Below, one piece after another: positions 37,593 through 49,455 of a stretch of DNA of 64,000 nt. How positions within the stretch are numbered: the stretch's first letter is position 1; each line of letters starts with the position of its first letter. The stretch covers positions 687,001-751,000 of the forward strand of contig NZ_JAALFG010000001.1 of NCBI RefSeq assembly GCF_011058215.1, in the 5' to 3' direction. Origin of the DNA: Devosia aurantiaca. Lineage in GTDB: Bacteria; Pseudomonadota; Alphaproteobacteria; Rhizobiales; Devosiaceae. Below the pieces are notes generated by a model that worked only from the letters and a program-made list of their open reading frames with translations, did not search any database and was not told where the DNA came from. The position numbers and the translations under genes were made by a program.

Positions 37593-38411
37593 CTATCGGC
37601 TGGTTCTTGCGTCCATGACGCGTTCGAGCCAGCGCACCAAGAGCGACAGCGAAATGGTCATGGTGAGATAAAGGAACGCCACGACATTGTAGGTCTCGAA
37701 GAAGAGAAAGCTTGACGAGGCCGAAAGTTTGCCGAGCTGGGTAATGTCCTGCACGCCCAGCGCCGAAACGAGAGCGGAATCCTTGACCATAGAAACGAAG
37801 TCATTGCCGAGTGGGGGCAGGATGGTGCGCAAGGCCTGCGGGAAGACAACGAGCCGGAAGCAGTTCCAGCGTGAAAGGCCGAGCGAGCGCGCCGCCTCGA
37901 TCTGCCCGCGATCGACCGCTTCGATACCGGCCCGGAAGATCTCCGCAATGAAGGCCGAATAGCAGACAGTGAGCGCAAAGATGGCGCGCCAGACGAAGTC
38001 GAAGCCGCGCACCGTGGCGGGCTCGATCCAGCCTGACCCAATTAGTGGCGCCGCCAGCCAATTAAAGGCGGCGACCATGGCCGGCGCGGCGACAAAGGCG
38101 ATGTAGAAGAGGAAGACAAGTATCGGCACGCCGCGAATGATCTCGACGTAAAAGGTCGCGGCCTCGCGCAGGACCCGATGCCCGGATGTGCGCCCCAGGG
38201 CGATCAGAAGTCCAAGCAGCGTGGCAAAGAGGAAGGATAGCAGCGTCACCCAAAGCGTGGTGACGACGCCACCGGAAAGGGTGTTGAAGATGCTCGAATA
38301 GGTGTCGTTGGTCGTGATCGCCCAAAGGCCGATCACGAAAAGCAGCAGGATGGCGAGAAGCCAGTAGGGCAGGCGGGCAAGAAGAGACGGGTTGCGGTGG
38401 GGCCGTGGCAT
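37593..38411 (-). CDS. Polar amino-acid ABC transporter permease
   Basis: HisM/GlnP-type permease of about 272 residues: [36 protein letters not shown], and the EAA loop [20 protein letters not shown] followed by [18 protein letters not shown] 38411 has an AAGGA site; 38438 is an alternative. Preceded by its binding-protein gene. No ATPase gene adjoins, so one must be encoded elsewhere. Confidence 0.9.
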   Translation of the reverse strand: MPRPHRNPSLLARLPYWLLAILLLFVIGLWAITTNDTYSSIFNTLSGGVVTTLWVTLLSFLFATLLGLLIALGRTSGHRVLREAATFYVEIIRGVPILVFLFYIAFVAAPAMVAAFNWLAAPLIGSGWIEPATVRGFDFVWRAIFALTVCYSAFIAEIFRAGIEAVDRGQIEAARSLGLSRWNCFRLVVFPQALRTILPPLGNDFVSMVKDSALVSALGVQDITQLGKLSASSSFLFFETYNVVAFLYLTMTISLSLLVRWLERVMDARTSR

Positions 38412-38451
38412 TGGTCGGGTTCTGTCCTTGGCCGGCATCGCGGTTCTTGAA

Positions 38452-38475
38452 CATCCCTCCCCTGGGGGAGGGATG
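38452..38475. repeat. Intercistronic hairpin between binding protein and permease genes
   Basis: CATCCCTCCCC/GGGGGAGGGATG inverted repeat in the 50-bp gap. It may stabilise the upstream message or attenuate the permease. Confidence 0.6.
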
Positions 38476-38487
38476 GGAAAAGCGGGT

Positions 38488-39276
38488 TTACTGCTCGCCG
38501 TATTCGAAGAACCAGTAGTTGATGCGCTCCTCGAGCCAGCCATCCGCCTTCATCTCGGCCAGGGCCGCATCGAAGGGTTCGACGAGATCGGAGCCGGGTG
38601 TGAGGATAAAGCCGAGCGGGTCGGCCTTGATCGGCTCGCCCACTTGCTTGAAGGCGCCCGGATCGGCGCCGATATAGCCGGCGGAAGCTGCCTGGTCGGC
38701 GATCACCGCGTCGACGTCGCCGGCCTTGAGCGCCTGCACCGATGCGCCGAACGTGTCGAAGGTCTTGATGCGCGGATTGGCCTCGTCGCCATCGAGGACA
38801 TCATAGACGGCCGTGTAGAAGGCCGACGTGCCGGCCTGGGCGCCGAACAGCAGATCGGTGTTTTCGGTGAAGCTTTCCGCCCCGGTGATGCGATCTTCGT
38901 CGCCGCGCACCAGGAAATACTGCTCGACGGTGATGAAGGGCTCGGTGAAGTCCACCTGCTCGGCCCGCTCGGCGCTGATGGTGATGCCGTCGGCGCCGAT
39001 GTCGAATTGCCCCGAGCGGACGCTTTCGATCATCACGTCCCAGGCTGTGAGATCCCATTCCACCGTGGCGTTCAGTCGCTTGGCCGCTTCATTGATCACG
39101 TCATATTCGAGCCCGATGCCCTGACCATCCGGCCCGGCAAAGTTGAGCGGGTAATAAGCGTTCTCGGTCACCGCATGAATGACGCGGCCATCGAGGTCGG
39201 GCAGTTCCTGCGCTGCAGCTGGTAGGGCGGCCAAGAAAAGGGCGGCGCCGGAAAGAAGGAGGGTTCTTGAAGTCAT
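38488..39276 (-). CDS. Amino-acid ABC transporter substrate-binding protein
   Basis: Periplasmic binding protein of 262 residues with signal peptide ([10 protein letters not shown]). Family-3 features: [60 protein letters not shown]. First gene of a two-gene importer operon with the permease. Confidence 0.92.
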   Translation of the reverse strand: MTSRTLLLSGAALFLAALPAAAQELPDLDGRVIHAVTENAYYPLNFAGPDGQGIGLEYDVINEAAKRLNATVEWDLTAWDVMIESVRSGQFDIGADGITISAERAEQVDFTEPFITVEQYFLVRGDEDRITGAESFTENTDLLFGAQAGTSAFYTAVYDVLDGDEANPRIKTFDTFGASVQALKAGDVDAVIADQAASAGYIGADPGAFKQVGEPIKADPLGFILTPGSDLVEPFDAALAEMKADGWLEERINYWFFEYGEQ

Positions 39277-39341
39277 GCTTGGACGTCTCCCAGGTCGGTT
39301 CAGGTCAAGACTAGACCAACCCGGTCGGCTTTGGAAATGGC

Positions 39342-39631
39342 TCAGCTATCGAGATTGACGCGGTCGACGTGACCGAGGTCGCGATCCGGGTCGATGCGGT
39401 CGCGCACCTTTTGCTTGAGCACCCGGCTATCGGGAAAACCGCCATCTCGCTTCCGCTCCCAGATCAGCTCGGCATCGAGGTGGATCTCGAAAATACCCCC
39501 GTTCCCGGCGCCAGGGTAAGTTCGCCCAATTCAGTGCCGAAGGTCGAGAGCAGTTCCTGCGCCATCCAGGCGGCGCGCAGCATCCAGTTGCATTGCGTGC
39601 AGTAGGCGATGCGGATGCTGGGTTTGCTCAT
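39342..39631 (-). CDS. SelT/SelW/SelH family protein (frameshifted)
   Basis: Rdx-family small redox protein of about 96 residues. It has RIAYCTQCNWMLRAAWMAQE with a CxxC motif (Cys, not selenocysteine), then LLSTFGTELGELTLAPGTG. Adding one G in the run 39496-39500 gives GGIFEIHLDAELIWERKRDG and GFPDSRVLKQKVRDRIDP, the expected family ending. Redox role inferred. Confidence 0.87.
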
Positions 39632-39660
39632 GCTGGCTCCTTGAGCCGATACCCTAGCGC

Positions 39661-39693
39661 AAACGAAAGCCGCCCGGAACATGTCCGGGCGGC
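39661..39693 (-). terminator. Rho-independent terminator of the DUF1236 gene
   Basis: GCCGCCCGGA/TCCGGGCGGC stem, followed on the minus strand by TTTCGTTTG, 23 nt after the stop. Confidence 0.75.
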
Positions 39694-39715
39694 ATAAGTC
39701 TAAAAGTGCCGAAGC

Positions 39716-40332
39716 TTACTGGTAGTAGACGACGGTGCGGCTCGATGTGTCGACCAAGGCCGGACGGCCATTGATGTAGACATAGCCATAATAGCTGTCG
39801 TTTGGCACCGGCGTGATGGTGGCGCCTTCCGGCAGCACATAGCCGACGACGACATCGCCCTGCGCTTCGATCGGGTCGATCGGGTTGGCAATGGCGAAAT
39901 CGGCAGAGCTCTGCGACACGAGGTAGCCCGGCGACTGAACCAGCGCGCGGGTGTTGTTGTCGACGATCCAGACGCGGCCATTGGCGTAGATATAGCCATA
40001 CTGGTCATCGCCTTCGACCGGGTAGATGGTTACGTCTTGCGGGACGACATAGCCGACGGCGACATCGCCAGAAATGGTCACGGGGTGACCGGGTTGGCAC
40101 CGGCATATTCGATGGTCGAAGCGGCAACGCCGGCTTCGGCACCAAGCACGGCACCGGCAAAGCCGCCGATCACGGCGCCGATCGGGCCGCCGAGTAGACC
40201 GCCGACTACGGCACCGGTGGCACCACCGCCCGTCGCGCCGACTGTAGCGCCGGCATCAGCGTCTTGGGCGAAAGCCGGAGCGGCAAGGCCCAGGGACATA
40301 ACGGCCACGGAGGCCAGAAGAAGCTTCTTCAT
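39716..40332 (-). CDS. DUF1236-containing envelope protein (frameshifted)
   Basis: Signal peptide MKKLLLASVAVMSLGLAAPA, then a Gly/Ala-rich segment (GATGAVVGGLLGGPIGAVIG, resembling glycine-zipper sequences), then DUF1236-type repeats DVAVGYVVPQDVTIYPVEGD and DVVVGYVLPEGATITPVPND with YGYVYINGRPALVD. The two halves are in different frames; one C missing near 40082-40086 (YAGANPVTP to VTISGDVAV) restores about 205 residues. Function unknown. Confidence 0.82.
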
Positions 40333-40453
40333 CGTCGTATTCCTTTGTTCGGCGGAAGCACTCTGGTGCTGCCCGCTTGCGGAGCGCGGCCTGTCGGCAG
40401 CGCTGTTTCCGCCCCTCGGGGACATGAACGGGAGGAAAGGCAATACGTTCCGG

Positions 40454-41339
40454 TCAGGGAGAAACGACGGTCTTGCGCGGCCAGCGCTCGAGGGCGACGA
40501 CGGCGATGCCGGAAAGGGCGATGACGGCAATGCCGAGGAGCGCCAAGGCATTGGGGAAGCTGCCGAAAATCAGCATGCCGGACAGGAGTGCCCAGACGGT
40601 GGCGGTGTAAAGGAAGGGGGCGACGGCGCTCATCGTGCCGGCGCGGTAGGCGCGGAGAAGGAGCACGTGGCCGGCGACGAGGAAGGCGCCGGAGCCCATT
40701 GTGTAGATGATCGTGCCCAGCGACGGCATGGTCAGCTGCTCGAAAATCAGGGCTGCGAGGCCTGCGCCGACCGTGGTTATGACTCCTGCGCCAACGGCGA
40801 TGACGAGGCCTGGAACCCCTGGATGAATGCCTCGGCCCACGAGATCGCGGACGGCGACGGCGAAGGCACTGCCAAGGCCCAGGAGCACATAAGGGGAAAA
40901 GTCACTGCCACCCGGTTGCGCCACCATAAGCGCTCCGGTGAAGGCGAGGATAATCAGCGCGATCTGGATGCCGGTGAGCTTTTCGCGAAAGATCACGGCG
41001 GCACCGAGCAGCAGCAGGAGCGGCGAGGTTTGCCGAGGGCGGTGAGATCGGCGAGGGGAACGAGGGCGAGGGCGACCACGAAGCAGAGGGCGCAGACGAG
41101 TTCGAGGAGGTTGCGCAGGGCAATGCGGCGCCCGAACATCTGGCTGGCCTGGCGGCCATAGCCGAGGGCGAACAGGAGGGGAGGCCTAAAATGGTCGAGC
41201 CGAGGCCGCGCATGGCGAGGGCCTGGAACGGCGGCACTTCTTCGGTCGCGAGTTTGAGAAAGCTGTCGTTGAGCGTGAACGAGGCGGTGGCGAGGATCAT
41301 CAAGGCGATCCCCAGGCCGTTGCCTTGGAGGCGGGGCAT
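40454..41339 (-). CDS. EamA/DMT-family transporter (two frame breaks)
   Basis: Ten-helix drug/metabolite transporter. Three frames join when one C is added near 41182 (LGLPLLFALGYGRQASQMFG) and one base near 41030 (ADLTALGQTSPLLLLLGAAV). The product then has ATASFTLNDSFLKLATEEVP at the start and YTATVWALLSGMLIFGSFPN in the second EamA domain, about 295 residues. Substrate unknown. Confidence 0.83.
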
Positions 41340-41698
41340 GGGCGGGAGGTCCGGAAGGAGGGCGGCTCTCCATACCGGGGCGCGCGCGATTACGCCAGAC
41401 GTGCCGACGCGCCGGACGGCCCGCGGCCTCCGGTTGGGAGAACGTAATGGTGCCCCGAGGCGGCGTCCGCCTCGTTTTTGTTTATAGGTGAGACAGAAAC
41501 TGCCTCGGGGCGCCGGGTTTTCTGGCAGGCAGCGTCTTAGGGGTGGGTTGCTCCAGCCCCGTCCGCGGACCCAGGATCCTTAACGATAAAGACCCCTCCC
41601 GACTGTCGCCGGGCGGTTGATCGTTGCAACCCCATCATCACCCGGCTGATAAAGATAAGACTATCGCAGTTTCGAACGACGGGGATAAATCGGGCAAG
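41340..41698. other. Gene-free stretch with strong RNA structure
   Basis: No coding gene is visible. It holds a terminator on the plus strand and an alternative 15-bp stem between 41449-41463 and 41500-41514, sharing the same left arm. GGGGTGGG/CCAGCCCC at 41542-41565 forms another hairpin. This could encode a small RNA. Confidence 0.45.
41456..41483 (+). terminator. Orphan rho-independent terminator on the plus strand
   Basis: Perfect CGAGGCGG-CGT-CCGCCTCG stem then TTTTTGTTT. No plus-strand gene precedes it in the window, so it would end an unannotated short transcript. Confidence 0.65.
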
Positions 41699-42229
41699 TC
41701 AGGGCCCATCCGTGCGCTGCGACTTGGTGAGACGGTCAACCAGGGCAGCGCGAATGCGCAGCATGCGGCCGGCCCGAAGCTCCTCTTCGAGCCTTGCCTG
41801 GGCATCTGCCCTGGCGGCCGCCTTGCTGCCGGGACGTGGCGTAAGGCGTTTGACCTTCATGATGCCGACCCGGCCATCCTTCTTGCCTGGCGCCAGGTTC
41901 CATTGCGGCTCTTCGGTTGCCGCATTCCATGCCACATGGCGCTGCTCAAAGGCGATCATCGCCGCCAGCGCTTCGGTCAACTGGCTGGCGAGGCCACGAT
42001 AATGAGGCGCCCCGACCGGCAGGGCAGGACGCTGACGCCGCTCGCGAAACACCTCTACCTCGAACAACATGGCCTCGGCCTGCGACCGGAGGTCATCGGG
42101 CACCGCCCGGTTCGGGCTGCGCGCAGCCATGCTTTGGAGCTTGCGGGCCAAGACCTGCAGCATTGGCAGGAGGTTTTCGTGCCGCTCGGCCATGCGGCGG
42201 CTGATGGTGGAACAAGGTTTTGCGCGCAT
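41699..42229 (-). CDS. Hypothetical protein
   Basis: About 176 residues, not recognised. It is Arg/Ala/Leu-rich and mostly helical (HENLLPMLQVLARKLQSMAA, LASQLTEALAAMIAFEQRHV, ARLEEELRAGRMLRIRAALV), with no signal or membrane segment. ATG 42229 has GGGAG six bases upstream. It is divergent from doxX. Could be a nucleic-acid-binding protein judged by charge only. Confidence 0.6.
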   Translation of the reverse strand: MRAKPCSTISRRMAERHENLLPMLQVLARKLQSMAARSPNRAVPDDLRSQAEAMLFEVEVFRERRQRPALPVGAPHYRGLASQLTEALAAMIAFEQRHVAWNAATEEPQWNLAPGKKDGRVGIMKVKRLTPRPGSKAAARADAQARLEEELRAGRMLRIRAALVDRLTKSQRTDGP

Positions 42230-42351
42230 GGGCATCTCCCGGGATCAAACCGGAAAGTGTAGGGGACGCGATGGGGAGCGGGATAAGCGGCATAGTTCGG
42301 CAACGAGGGCGCGGCGGCGGCGTTGTTTATCGGCTTTTCCCGGAGATTTTC

Positions 42352-42777
42352 ATGCCCGCCTGGCTCATCAGTCTGCCCGCCCTCGCCGACCTTGCCCTGC
42401 TGCTCCTTCGCCTCGTCATCGGACTGATGTTTGCCCTATCGGGCTGGTTCAAGCTCACCGATCCCGACCGGCGCGAGAAAATGGCGGGGTCGCTGAGCGA
42501 GGCCGGCGTGCCCAAGGCGCTGACGCCGGTCTTTTCCGCCGCCGAATTGGTGGGCGGCGTCCTCGTGGTGCTGGGTTTGCTTACGGTTCCTGGCGCCCTT
42601 ATGCTGCTGGTGATCACGCTCGGCGCGCTGGTGACCACGGCCATCCCCAAGGCCGAGGGCGAAGGCGTGCACAAGCTGGAATATGTGCTCTATGCGCCGG
42701 AGACGCTGCTGGCGGCGGGGATGCTGGTGTTGCTGGCAGTGGGGGCGGGGGAGTGGAGTTTGGATGGGGTGTTTTAG
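42352..42777 (+). CDS. DoxX family membrane protein
   Basis: Integral membrane protein of 141 residues with four helices. RLVIGLMFALSGWFKLTDPD, LVGGVLVVLGLLTVPGALML and LGALVTTAIPKAEGEGVHKL match DoxX. Role unclear in this family. Its stop is one base from the stop of the convergent restriction enzyme gene. Confidence 0.88.
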   Translation: MPAWLISLPALADLALLLLRLVIGLMFALSGWFKLTDPDRREKMAGSLSEAGVPKALTPVFSAAELVGGVLVVLGLLTVPGALMLLVITLGALVTTAIPKAEGEGVHKLEYVLYAPETLLAAGMLVLLAVGAGEWSLDGVF

Positions 42778-42778
42778 C

Positions 42779-45700
42779 CTATCGAGGGATAAAGTAACGA
42801 TCTTGGCCTTCCATGCGTCCGGAACGGGCAAGGCCGATAGTGGTCAGGGTTACGAGCAGCGAGGCGACGCGGTCCCGGCGCTTAGTCGTGTTGCGGCCAT
42901 CGAAAGTGGCGGCAAGTATTTCAGACGGGACAGGCGAGGGAGCCTTGCGGAGGAGGTCGACAAGGATGTTAATCTGTTCAGTATCGCTGGTGGGCCATCT
43001 GGGCTTGTCGCTGACCGGCAGAATGGCGATGTCGGCTTCCTGCTGGATGCCATCAAGTCGCGCAACTTTGTGGCCAAGCTTCGGAATTTGATAGTCGGGT
43101 CGCAGCCATCGGACCAAACCGCGCGCTTCCTCAGCGGCGCGTTCCTGATTGAGAGTGACGAGACGGGTGAGCAACTCTTCCTCGGCGGCGAGTTGGTCAT
43201 CGGTTTTATAAGGGCTGGGCGTTGTCGCGCCGGGGCGGCCTACAAGACGCGGAGCGAGATCGGACCAGCCGTAGGCAGCCAGAACTAGGGTGTCGATCTT
43301 GTCATGAATATCCTTGAGTATGGCGATGTGCCCAGCCTCATAGATATCGCGTTCCTTATCGGATAGCCGCTCGATCTGCGCAGCGCTGTCGCTGTGACGG
43401 CCGGCGCCGGCTTTCCAGTCAAGCTCGCGGACACGTTCGAGCACGTTGTAGAGCCCGGTCATGGTTAGAAAATCATGCGCAGCAAGGCGCTCCTTGCGGA
43501 ATGCGTCGAGACGTTCGCCGAGGTCGACTAAGTCAACGTTTCTGAGAAGCCACGGAAACGTAGTGAAGCATTCGCTGTGGTTATAATTAGAATCGTCACC
43601 CACACCTAGCCTTGCCCAATCTTCAGACCAGAGAAGATGAACTCTAGAGCTGAGGCTGGACAAGAAAGCGCCATCGGATGATGCAATGGCAATGATCTTC
43701 GCATCAGGCACAATGGAGTTCAGCTCAAAGTTGAACAGTCTATGTGTTGCCGTACGGCAAGTGGCAATGTACCGCTTGATGGTGGATATTTGATCCATTA
43801 GCTCTGGCCGCCGACGGCCCCAACGCCACCATTGCTCCTTGAAAACAGGGTCAGCGTTCTCGATTCTGGAAGGGCGAACATTGTCTGAAAGGTGCTGGTA
43901 TATCTTTGGATAATTGCTTGCCAATTCGGCTTCTGAGAACTTGTTCGCGTCGATAACGTACTTTTCGTCCCAGCCGTAAAGGAGATCGCTACCAATTTTG
44001 TAGGGGCGCACCAAGCCCTCTCTAACTTCATCATGGTAATTCGCTACTGCGACTGCGTTTAGGCGAAAGCCTGAGCCCACAGTGATTACACCCTGATGGG
44101 CAATTAAATCATTTTGAATGAGTGTCCCAGATGAAGTTACAGCTGCGCCTATTCGAAGGCCCGCAGATATGTGCCCCACTGACGCATGGGTTAGAACATC
44201 GAAGTATCCGTCCGAATTAGCGCGTTCCTGAAGAACTTTCTCCAGTGTTCCTACGCCGTCGCCGGGTGCGGCGACAGTCATAGCAACCCTGACTGCGGCT
44301 CCCTCGGTATCATCCACCCAAGGATGATTTGGCACGCAGTAAGTCAGGTGTATTCCACCTCTTTGAGCGCCGATGTACCTCGCCAAGACAGGGCGATTTA
44401 GAGACTGGTTGACGCTATTCGTCGTGACAAAACCTAAAGCTCTTGCTTTGCCGGCCCCAACGGCAGCCGCTGCTCTCGCCCACCAGTACAGTACAAAGTC
44501 TATCGAACCAGGCAGATCGCCATAGGCTTCGCGGACGGCATCAACGTAGCCGGTACCTAGCCTATCCCGCATCCGCTTATTGCCAATGAATGGAGGATTG
44601 GCGACGATAAACTCTGCTTCGGGCCATTGGGCTGGACGCGGATTGCGATATCTATAAATCTCGATGCGGGCTTCCGGATCTGGTACCTTCTGGAAGCTGA
44701 CCGGATGGATCATGTAGGTCACGCCGTCCCAACGGGTCACCGGGACGCCGTCCTCGTCACGCACCAATTCCTTGCTGTCATAGGCGAGAATTGCGTCTTG
44801 TTGGCGGATTGTGCCATAGGCGTGCAGGACCGGCTCCGAGATAGCGTTGGGCCCCGCCGTTCGCAGCTGCCATTTGAGATAGCCGATCCACAGCACCAAA
44901 TCGGCTATTGGCACAGCGCGAGGATTTAGTTCGAGACCGTAGAATTGGCGGGGCGAAACAGTTTCGCCCTCCATCATCAGGCGAGACTGATCTTCTCCTA
45001 ACGATTCGATTGCGGCGAGTACTTCGCCCTCTAGCTTCTTGAGCAGTTCGAGCGAGACATAAAGGAAATTGCCCGTGCCACACGCGGGATCAAGCACGCG
45101 GATCGTGCAAAGCTCGTGATGGAAAGCCTTGGCACGGGCCAGGGCGGTGGCTAGATCGGCGTTCTTGAGGGCTTCCTCGATTGTTGCTTGCACCTTATCC
45201 CAATTTGCGCGCAACGGCTCAATAATCGTCGGCACGACTAAGCGTTCGACATAAGCGCGGGGCGTGTAGTGCGCACCCAGCTTGGAGCGTTCGCGCGGAT
45301 CAAGGGCGCGTTCTAACAGAGTGCCAAAGATGGCGGGCTCAACATCACGCCAGTCCATGCGAGCGGCTACTAGAAGCTCGTGAATGTCTTCTGGCGCGAG
45401 CGGCAGCGCTTTGGGCCGAGCAAAAAGGCCGCCATTGAAATGCTTAAGGCTGGCCATGGAATGGGGCTCGAAGCCGCCGCTGTTCATGGTCCTCCAAAGA
45501 CTCTCCATAGCAGGAGGAAAGGCAGTGGGATTGTCGACCAGCTTTTCGAGCAGTTCGACCATTAGTTTTTTAGGTAAAAGGCCAACATCCTCGGCGAACA
45601 TGGTGAAAAGACACCGCATCAGGAATTCGGCAACATCCTTCGGGTCATGCTTGCCTTCGAGCCGCTTGGCAATAATTGAGAGGCGCCCGGCAATGTCGCG

Positions 45701-46342
45701 GGTGACTTCCGCAGATTTTTTCGCTGGGTCGAGGCTTTGCGGGTCGGTCCAGACGGCTTTCAAGCGCGCCTGAATGACAGGATCTCGCAGGTCTTCCATA
45801 AAGATGCGGAAGTTCTTAGCATCGGGAAACTGCGCGTAGTTTTTGCCCTGGCCGGAAAAATCCGCATAAAGCTCAATTACGTGGCCGACATCCACGAGGA
45901 TGACGAATGGTGGATAGCCATGTTCAATCGGCAGGTGACGGGTGTAGTCCACCGCTTGGGTGTAGGCAGCGCGCATGACGCGATCCCATCCGCGCGAGCC
46001 GCGACGGGCGTGGCCCATTCTTCGGCTGTTGGCTTCGGAACCGAACAAGCTTGTCTGGCGCTCGTCGTCGGCTTGGCGACGGGCCGATTGTTTGGCTTCG
46101 AGTACAAAACTACCACGTTTGTAACAGTCGACATAGAGCTTGGTGGTGGAGCCGTCAGGGTGGCGATAATCGAGGCTGCGCTCGAAAACGTAGTCATTGC
46201 GAGCGTTGATTTCTTGACTCATCGCCGGGCCCGGCACGCCTAGCACATCGCAAAGACCAGAGATGAAAAGCTGGTAGTTCGCTCGTTCTGAACCGCCTGA
46301 GGCCGCAGCTTCAGCGATGAGCTTATCAAGCAATGTCAACAC
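42779..46342 (-). CDS. MmeI-like type IIG restriction-modification enzyme
   Basis: Single-chain enzyme of 1187 residues. N-terminal nuclease motif D72-X9-E82-A-K84 ([14 protein letters not shown]) has the same spacing as MmeI. A helical linker ([31 protein letters not shown]) precedes the adenine methyltransferase: motif [14 protein letters not shown] at 416-428, motif IV ANPPF at 581-585. The following target-recognition part (about residues 650-950, 43500-44400) is visibly more AT-rich than the flanks. Such enzymes both methylate and cut. A methyltransferase-only role, as in some defence systems, is an alternative, but no partner genes are present. Confidence 0.85.
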   Translation of the reverse strand: MLTLLDKLIAEAAASGGSERANYQLFISGLCDVLGVPGPAMSQEINARNDYVFERSLDYRHPDGSTTKLYVDCYKRGSFVLEAKQSARRQADDERQTSLFGSEANSRRMGHARRGSRGWDRVMRAAYTQAVDYTRHLPIEHGYPPFVILVDVGHVIELYADFSGQGKNYAQFPDAKNFRIFMEDLRDPVIQARLKAVWTDPQSLDPAKKSAEVTRDIAGRLSIIAKRLEGKHDPKDVAEFLMRCLFTMFAEDVGLLPKKLMVELLEKLVDNPTAFPPAMESLWRTMNSGGFEPHSMASLKHFNGGLFARPKALPLAPEDIHELLVAARMDWRDVEPAIFGTLLERALDPRERSKLGAHYTPRAYVERLVVPTIIEPLRANWDKVQATIEEALKNADLATALARAKAFHHELCTIRVLDPACGTGNFLYVSLELLKKLEGEVLAAIESLGEDQSRLMMEGETVSPRQFYGLELNPRAVPIADLVLWIGYLKWQLRTAGPNAISEPVLHAYGTIRQQDAILAYDSKELVRDEDGVPVTRWDGVTYMIHPVSFQKVPDPEARIEIYRYRNPRPAQWPEAEFIVANPPFIGNKRMRDRLGTGYVDAVREAYGDLPGSIDFVLYWWARAAAAVGAGKARALGFVTTNSVNQSLNRPVLARYIGAQRGGIHLTYCVPNHPWVDDTEGAAVRVAMTVAAPGDGVGTLEKVLQERANSDGYFDVLTHASVGHISAGLRIGAAVTSSGTLIQNDLIAHQGVITVGSGFRLNAVAVANYHDEVREGLVRPYKIGSDLLYGWDEKYVIDANKFSEAELASNYPKIYQHLSDNVRPSRIENADPVFKEQWWRWGRRRPELMDQISTIKRYIATCRTATHRLFNFELNSIVPDAKIIAIASSDGAFLSSLSSRVHLLWSEDWARLGVGDDSNYNHSECFTTFPWLLRNVDLVDLGERLDAFRKERLAAHDFLTMTGLYNVLERVRELDWKAGAGRHSDSAAQIERLSDKERDIYEAGHIAILKDIHDKIDTLVLAAYGWSDLAPRLVGRPGATTPSPYKTDDQLAAEEELLTRLVTLNQERAAEEARGLVRWLRPDYQIPKLGHKVARLDGIQQEADIAILPVSDKPRWPTSDTEQINILVDLLRKAPSPVPSEILAATFDGRNTTKRRDRVASLLVTLTTIGLARSGRMEGQDRYFIPR

Positions 46343-46445
46343 TTTGCCCCAGCAGTCCTGCTGCTCAGAGTGAGTTCGCGCTGGTTAACATTATCCTAAA
46401 GTTTCGTAAGATTCGGGCAATCAGCTACGGATCGGTAACAACAGC

Positions 46446-48249
<1,804 letters not shown>

Positions 48250-48340
48250 GGGCTGCTCCTAGCAGAAGCGCGGTGTGCGAGAAAGATGGTTTCCGTGGGG
48301 TTAACGGGCAACAACGCCGTGTTTTGGCGCGTTAAGGGGC

Positions 48341-49192
48341 ATGCGCGTCCTCAGCCTGCCGATCGCTGCCCTCGTTCTTGCCGCCGTACCCGTCGCGGCG
48401 CAGGATTTTCTGAAGCCCCTGGGCGATTTCGTGGAGCAATTGGCGCCACGCGAACAGCCGAGGCCCGCGCCCCGCACGACGCCGCGCCCGCCCGAGGTCG
48501 CGCCACCGGCGGAAGAGCCACCGCCCTTGCCCCGGCCGAGGCCGGAGGAGGCGGATGCGGTGGAGGAGCCGGAGGAAGCGCCGGAAGTGGTGGCTGAAGA
48601 GCCGGAGCCGGAGGTTTTGGAGCCCGAGCCGGAGCGGGTGTATCAGACAGCGTGTCCGGCTTTGCTCAGTGGCATCGTGGTGGGCGAGATGCTGCCGCCG
48701 ATCGCCGAAGGCATTTGCGGGGAGCGGTCGCCGCTGTCGGTGACGGCGGTGCGGGTCAATGGGCGCGAGATCGGACTATCGAGCCCGATGACCACAAACT
48801 GCGAGATGGCCGGCGCCTTTGCCGATTGGGTCCGCGAGGTGGATAGCTATGCCACGGCGCTCGACAATCCCATCGAGACGGTCACGACCGGCACGTCGCT
48901 GATGTGCCGCGACCGGGTAGGCGGTGGCGAGGCATTTACGTCGGAACACGGCTTTGCCAACGCGCTCGACATCGTCGGCTTCACGCTGGCGGATGGATCG
49001 ACGGTGACAGTCGAGGGCGACTGGCCCGCGGATGGCGAATTTGCCGGACGGTTGCTGCGACAGGCGCATGGCGCAGCCTGCGGGCGCTTTACCACGGTGC
49101 TCGGACCGGAGGCCAATGCGGACCACCGCGATCATCTTCATCTCGATCTCGGCTGTCACGGCCAGACCTGCACGGCGCAGATCTGCGAATAG
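48341..49192 (+). CDS. Extensin-like family protein
   Basis: Secreted protein of 283 residues: signal peptide (LSLPIAALVLAAVPVAAQ), a Pro/Glu-rich linker (residues 35-95), then an extensin-like C-terminal domain with CPALLSGIVVGEMLPPIAEG, LSSPMTTNCEMAGAFADWV, SEHGFANALDIVGFTLADG and DHRDHLHLDLGCHG. The His/Asp set resembles D,D-peptidase-like metal sites of the VanY type, so a cell-wall role is plausible. Divergent from lepA. Confidence 0.88.
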   Translation: MRVLSLPIAALVLAAVPVAAQDFLKPLGDFVEQLAPREQPRPAPRTTPRPPEVAPPAEEPPPLPRPRPEEADAVEEPEEAPEVVAEEPEPEVLEPEPERVYQTACPALLSGIVVGEMLPPIAEGICGERSPLSVTAVRVNGREIGLSSPMTTNCEMAGAFADWVREVDSYATALDNPIETVTTGTSLMCRDRVGGGEAFTSEHGFANALDIVGFTLADGSTVTVEGDWPADGEFAGRLLRQAHGAACGRFTTVLGPEANADHRDHLHLDLGCHGQTCTAQICE

Positions 49193-49197
49193 CTGCC

Positions 49198-49228
49198 CGA
49201 CCTCGTGGTTCGACAGGCTCACCATGAG
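49198..49228. repeat. Partial REP-like element
   Basis: CCGACCTCGTGGTTCGACAGGCTCACCATGAGG carries the same GGTTCGA...CATGAGG sequence type as the element at 27171-27292, but only one arm. Confidence 0.45.
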
Positions 49229-49440
49229 GTCTCACTTTTAGTCGCAGCGCGGGTGGTAGGCGGGGAGGTCGGCCCAGTCGCGCAAGGGGAGGCAATCGGG
49301 CTGAAGGTCATGTGGCTTGCTGGCGAAAAGTCTGGCGATGATCCGGCTCAGGATAGACATTTTGTATGTCTCCAATAAGTGGGCCACTCAACTATGAGAG
49401 GCCAGTGCTGGCGCGCCAATAGACAAGGTCTGCGTCTCGT

Positions 49441-49455
49441 TATAGATAATCTATA
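49441..49455. promoter_or_regulatory. AT-rich palindrome at the LysR gene start
   Basis: TATAGAT-A-ATCTATA, a perfect palindrome overlapping the A of the start ATG (49455). It could be an autoregulatory operator. No ribosome site is evident before this ATG, so the mRNA may be leaderless. Confidence 0.45.

Noticed and set aside
39716-40081. Separate gene for the DUF1236 repeats
   Set aside because: Its apparent start follows directly from VTISGDV and lacks a ribosome site; one missing C fuses it to the signal-peptide part.
41440-41580. 6S RNA, signal recognition RNA or a known riboswitch
   Set aside because: The hairpins are strong, but the conserved loops of those RNAs (for example the GGAA/GNAR features of SRP RNA) are not visible.
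42779-46342. DISARM or BREX defence locus
   Set aside because: The methyltransferase resembles those of such systems, but no drmA/drmB/drmC, brxC or pglZ-like gene is present and the N-terminal nuclease motif fits a solitary type IIG enzyme.
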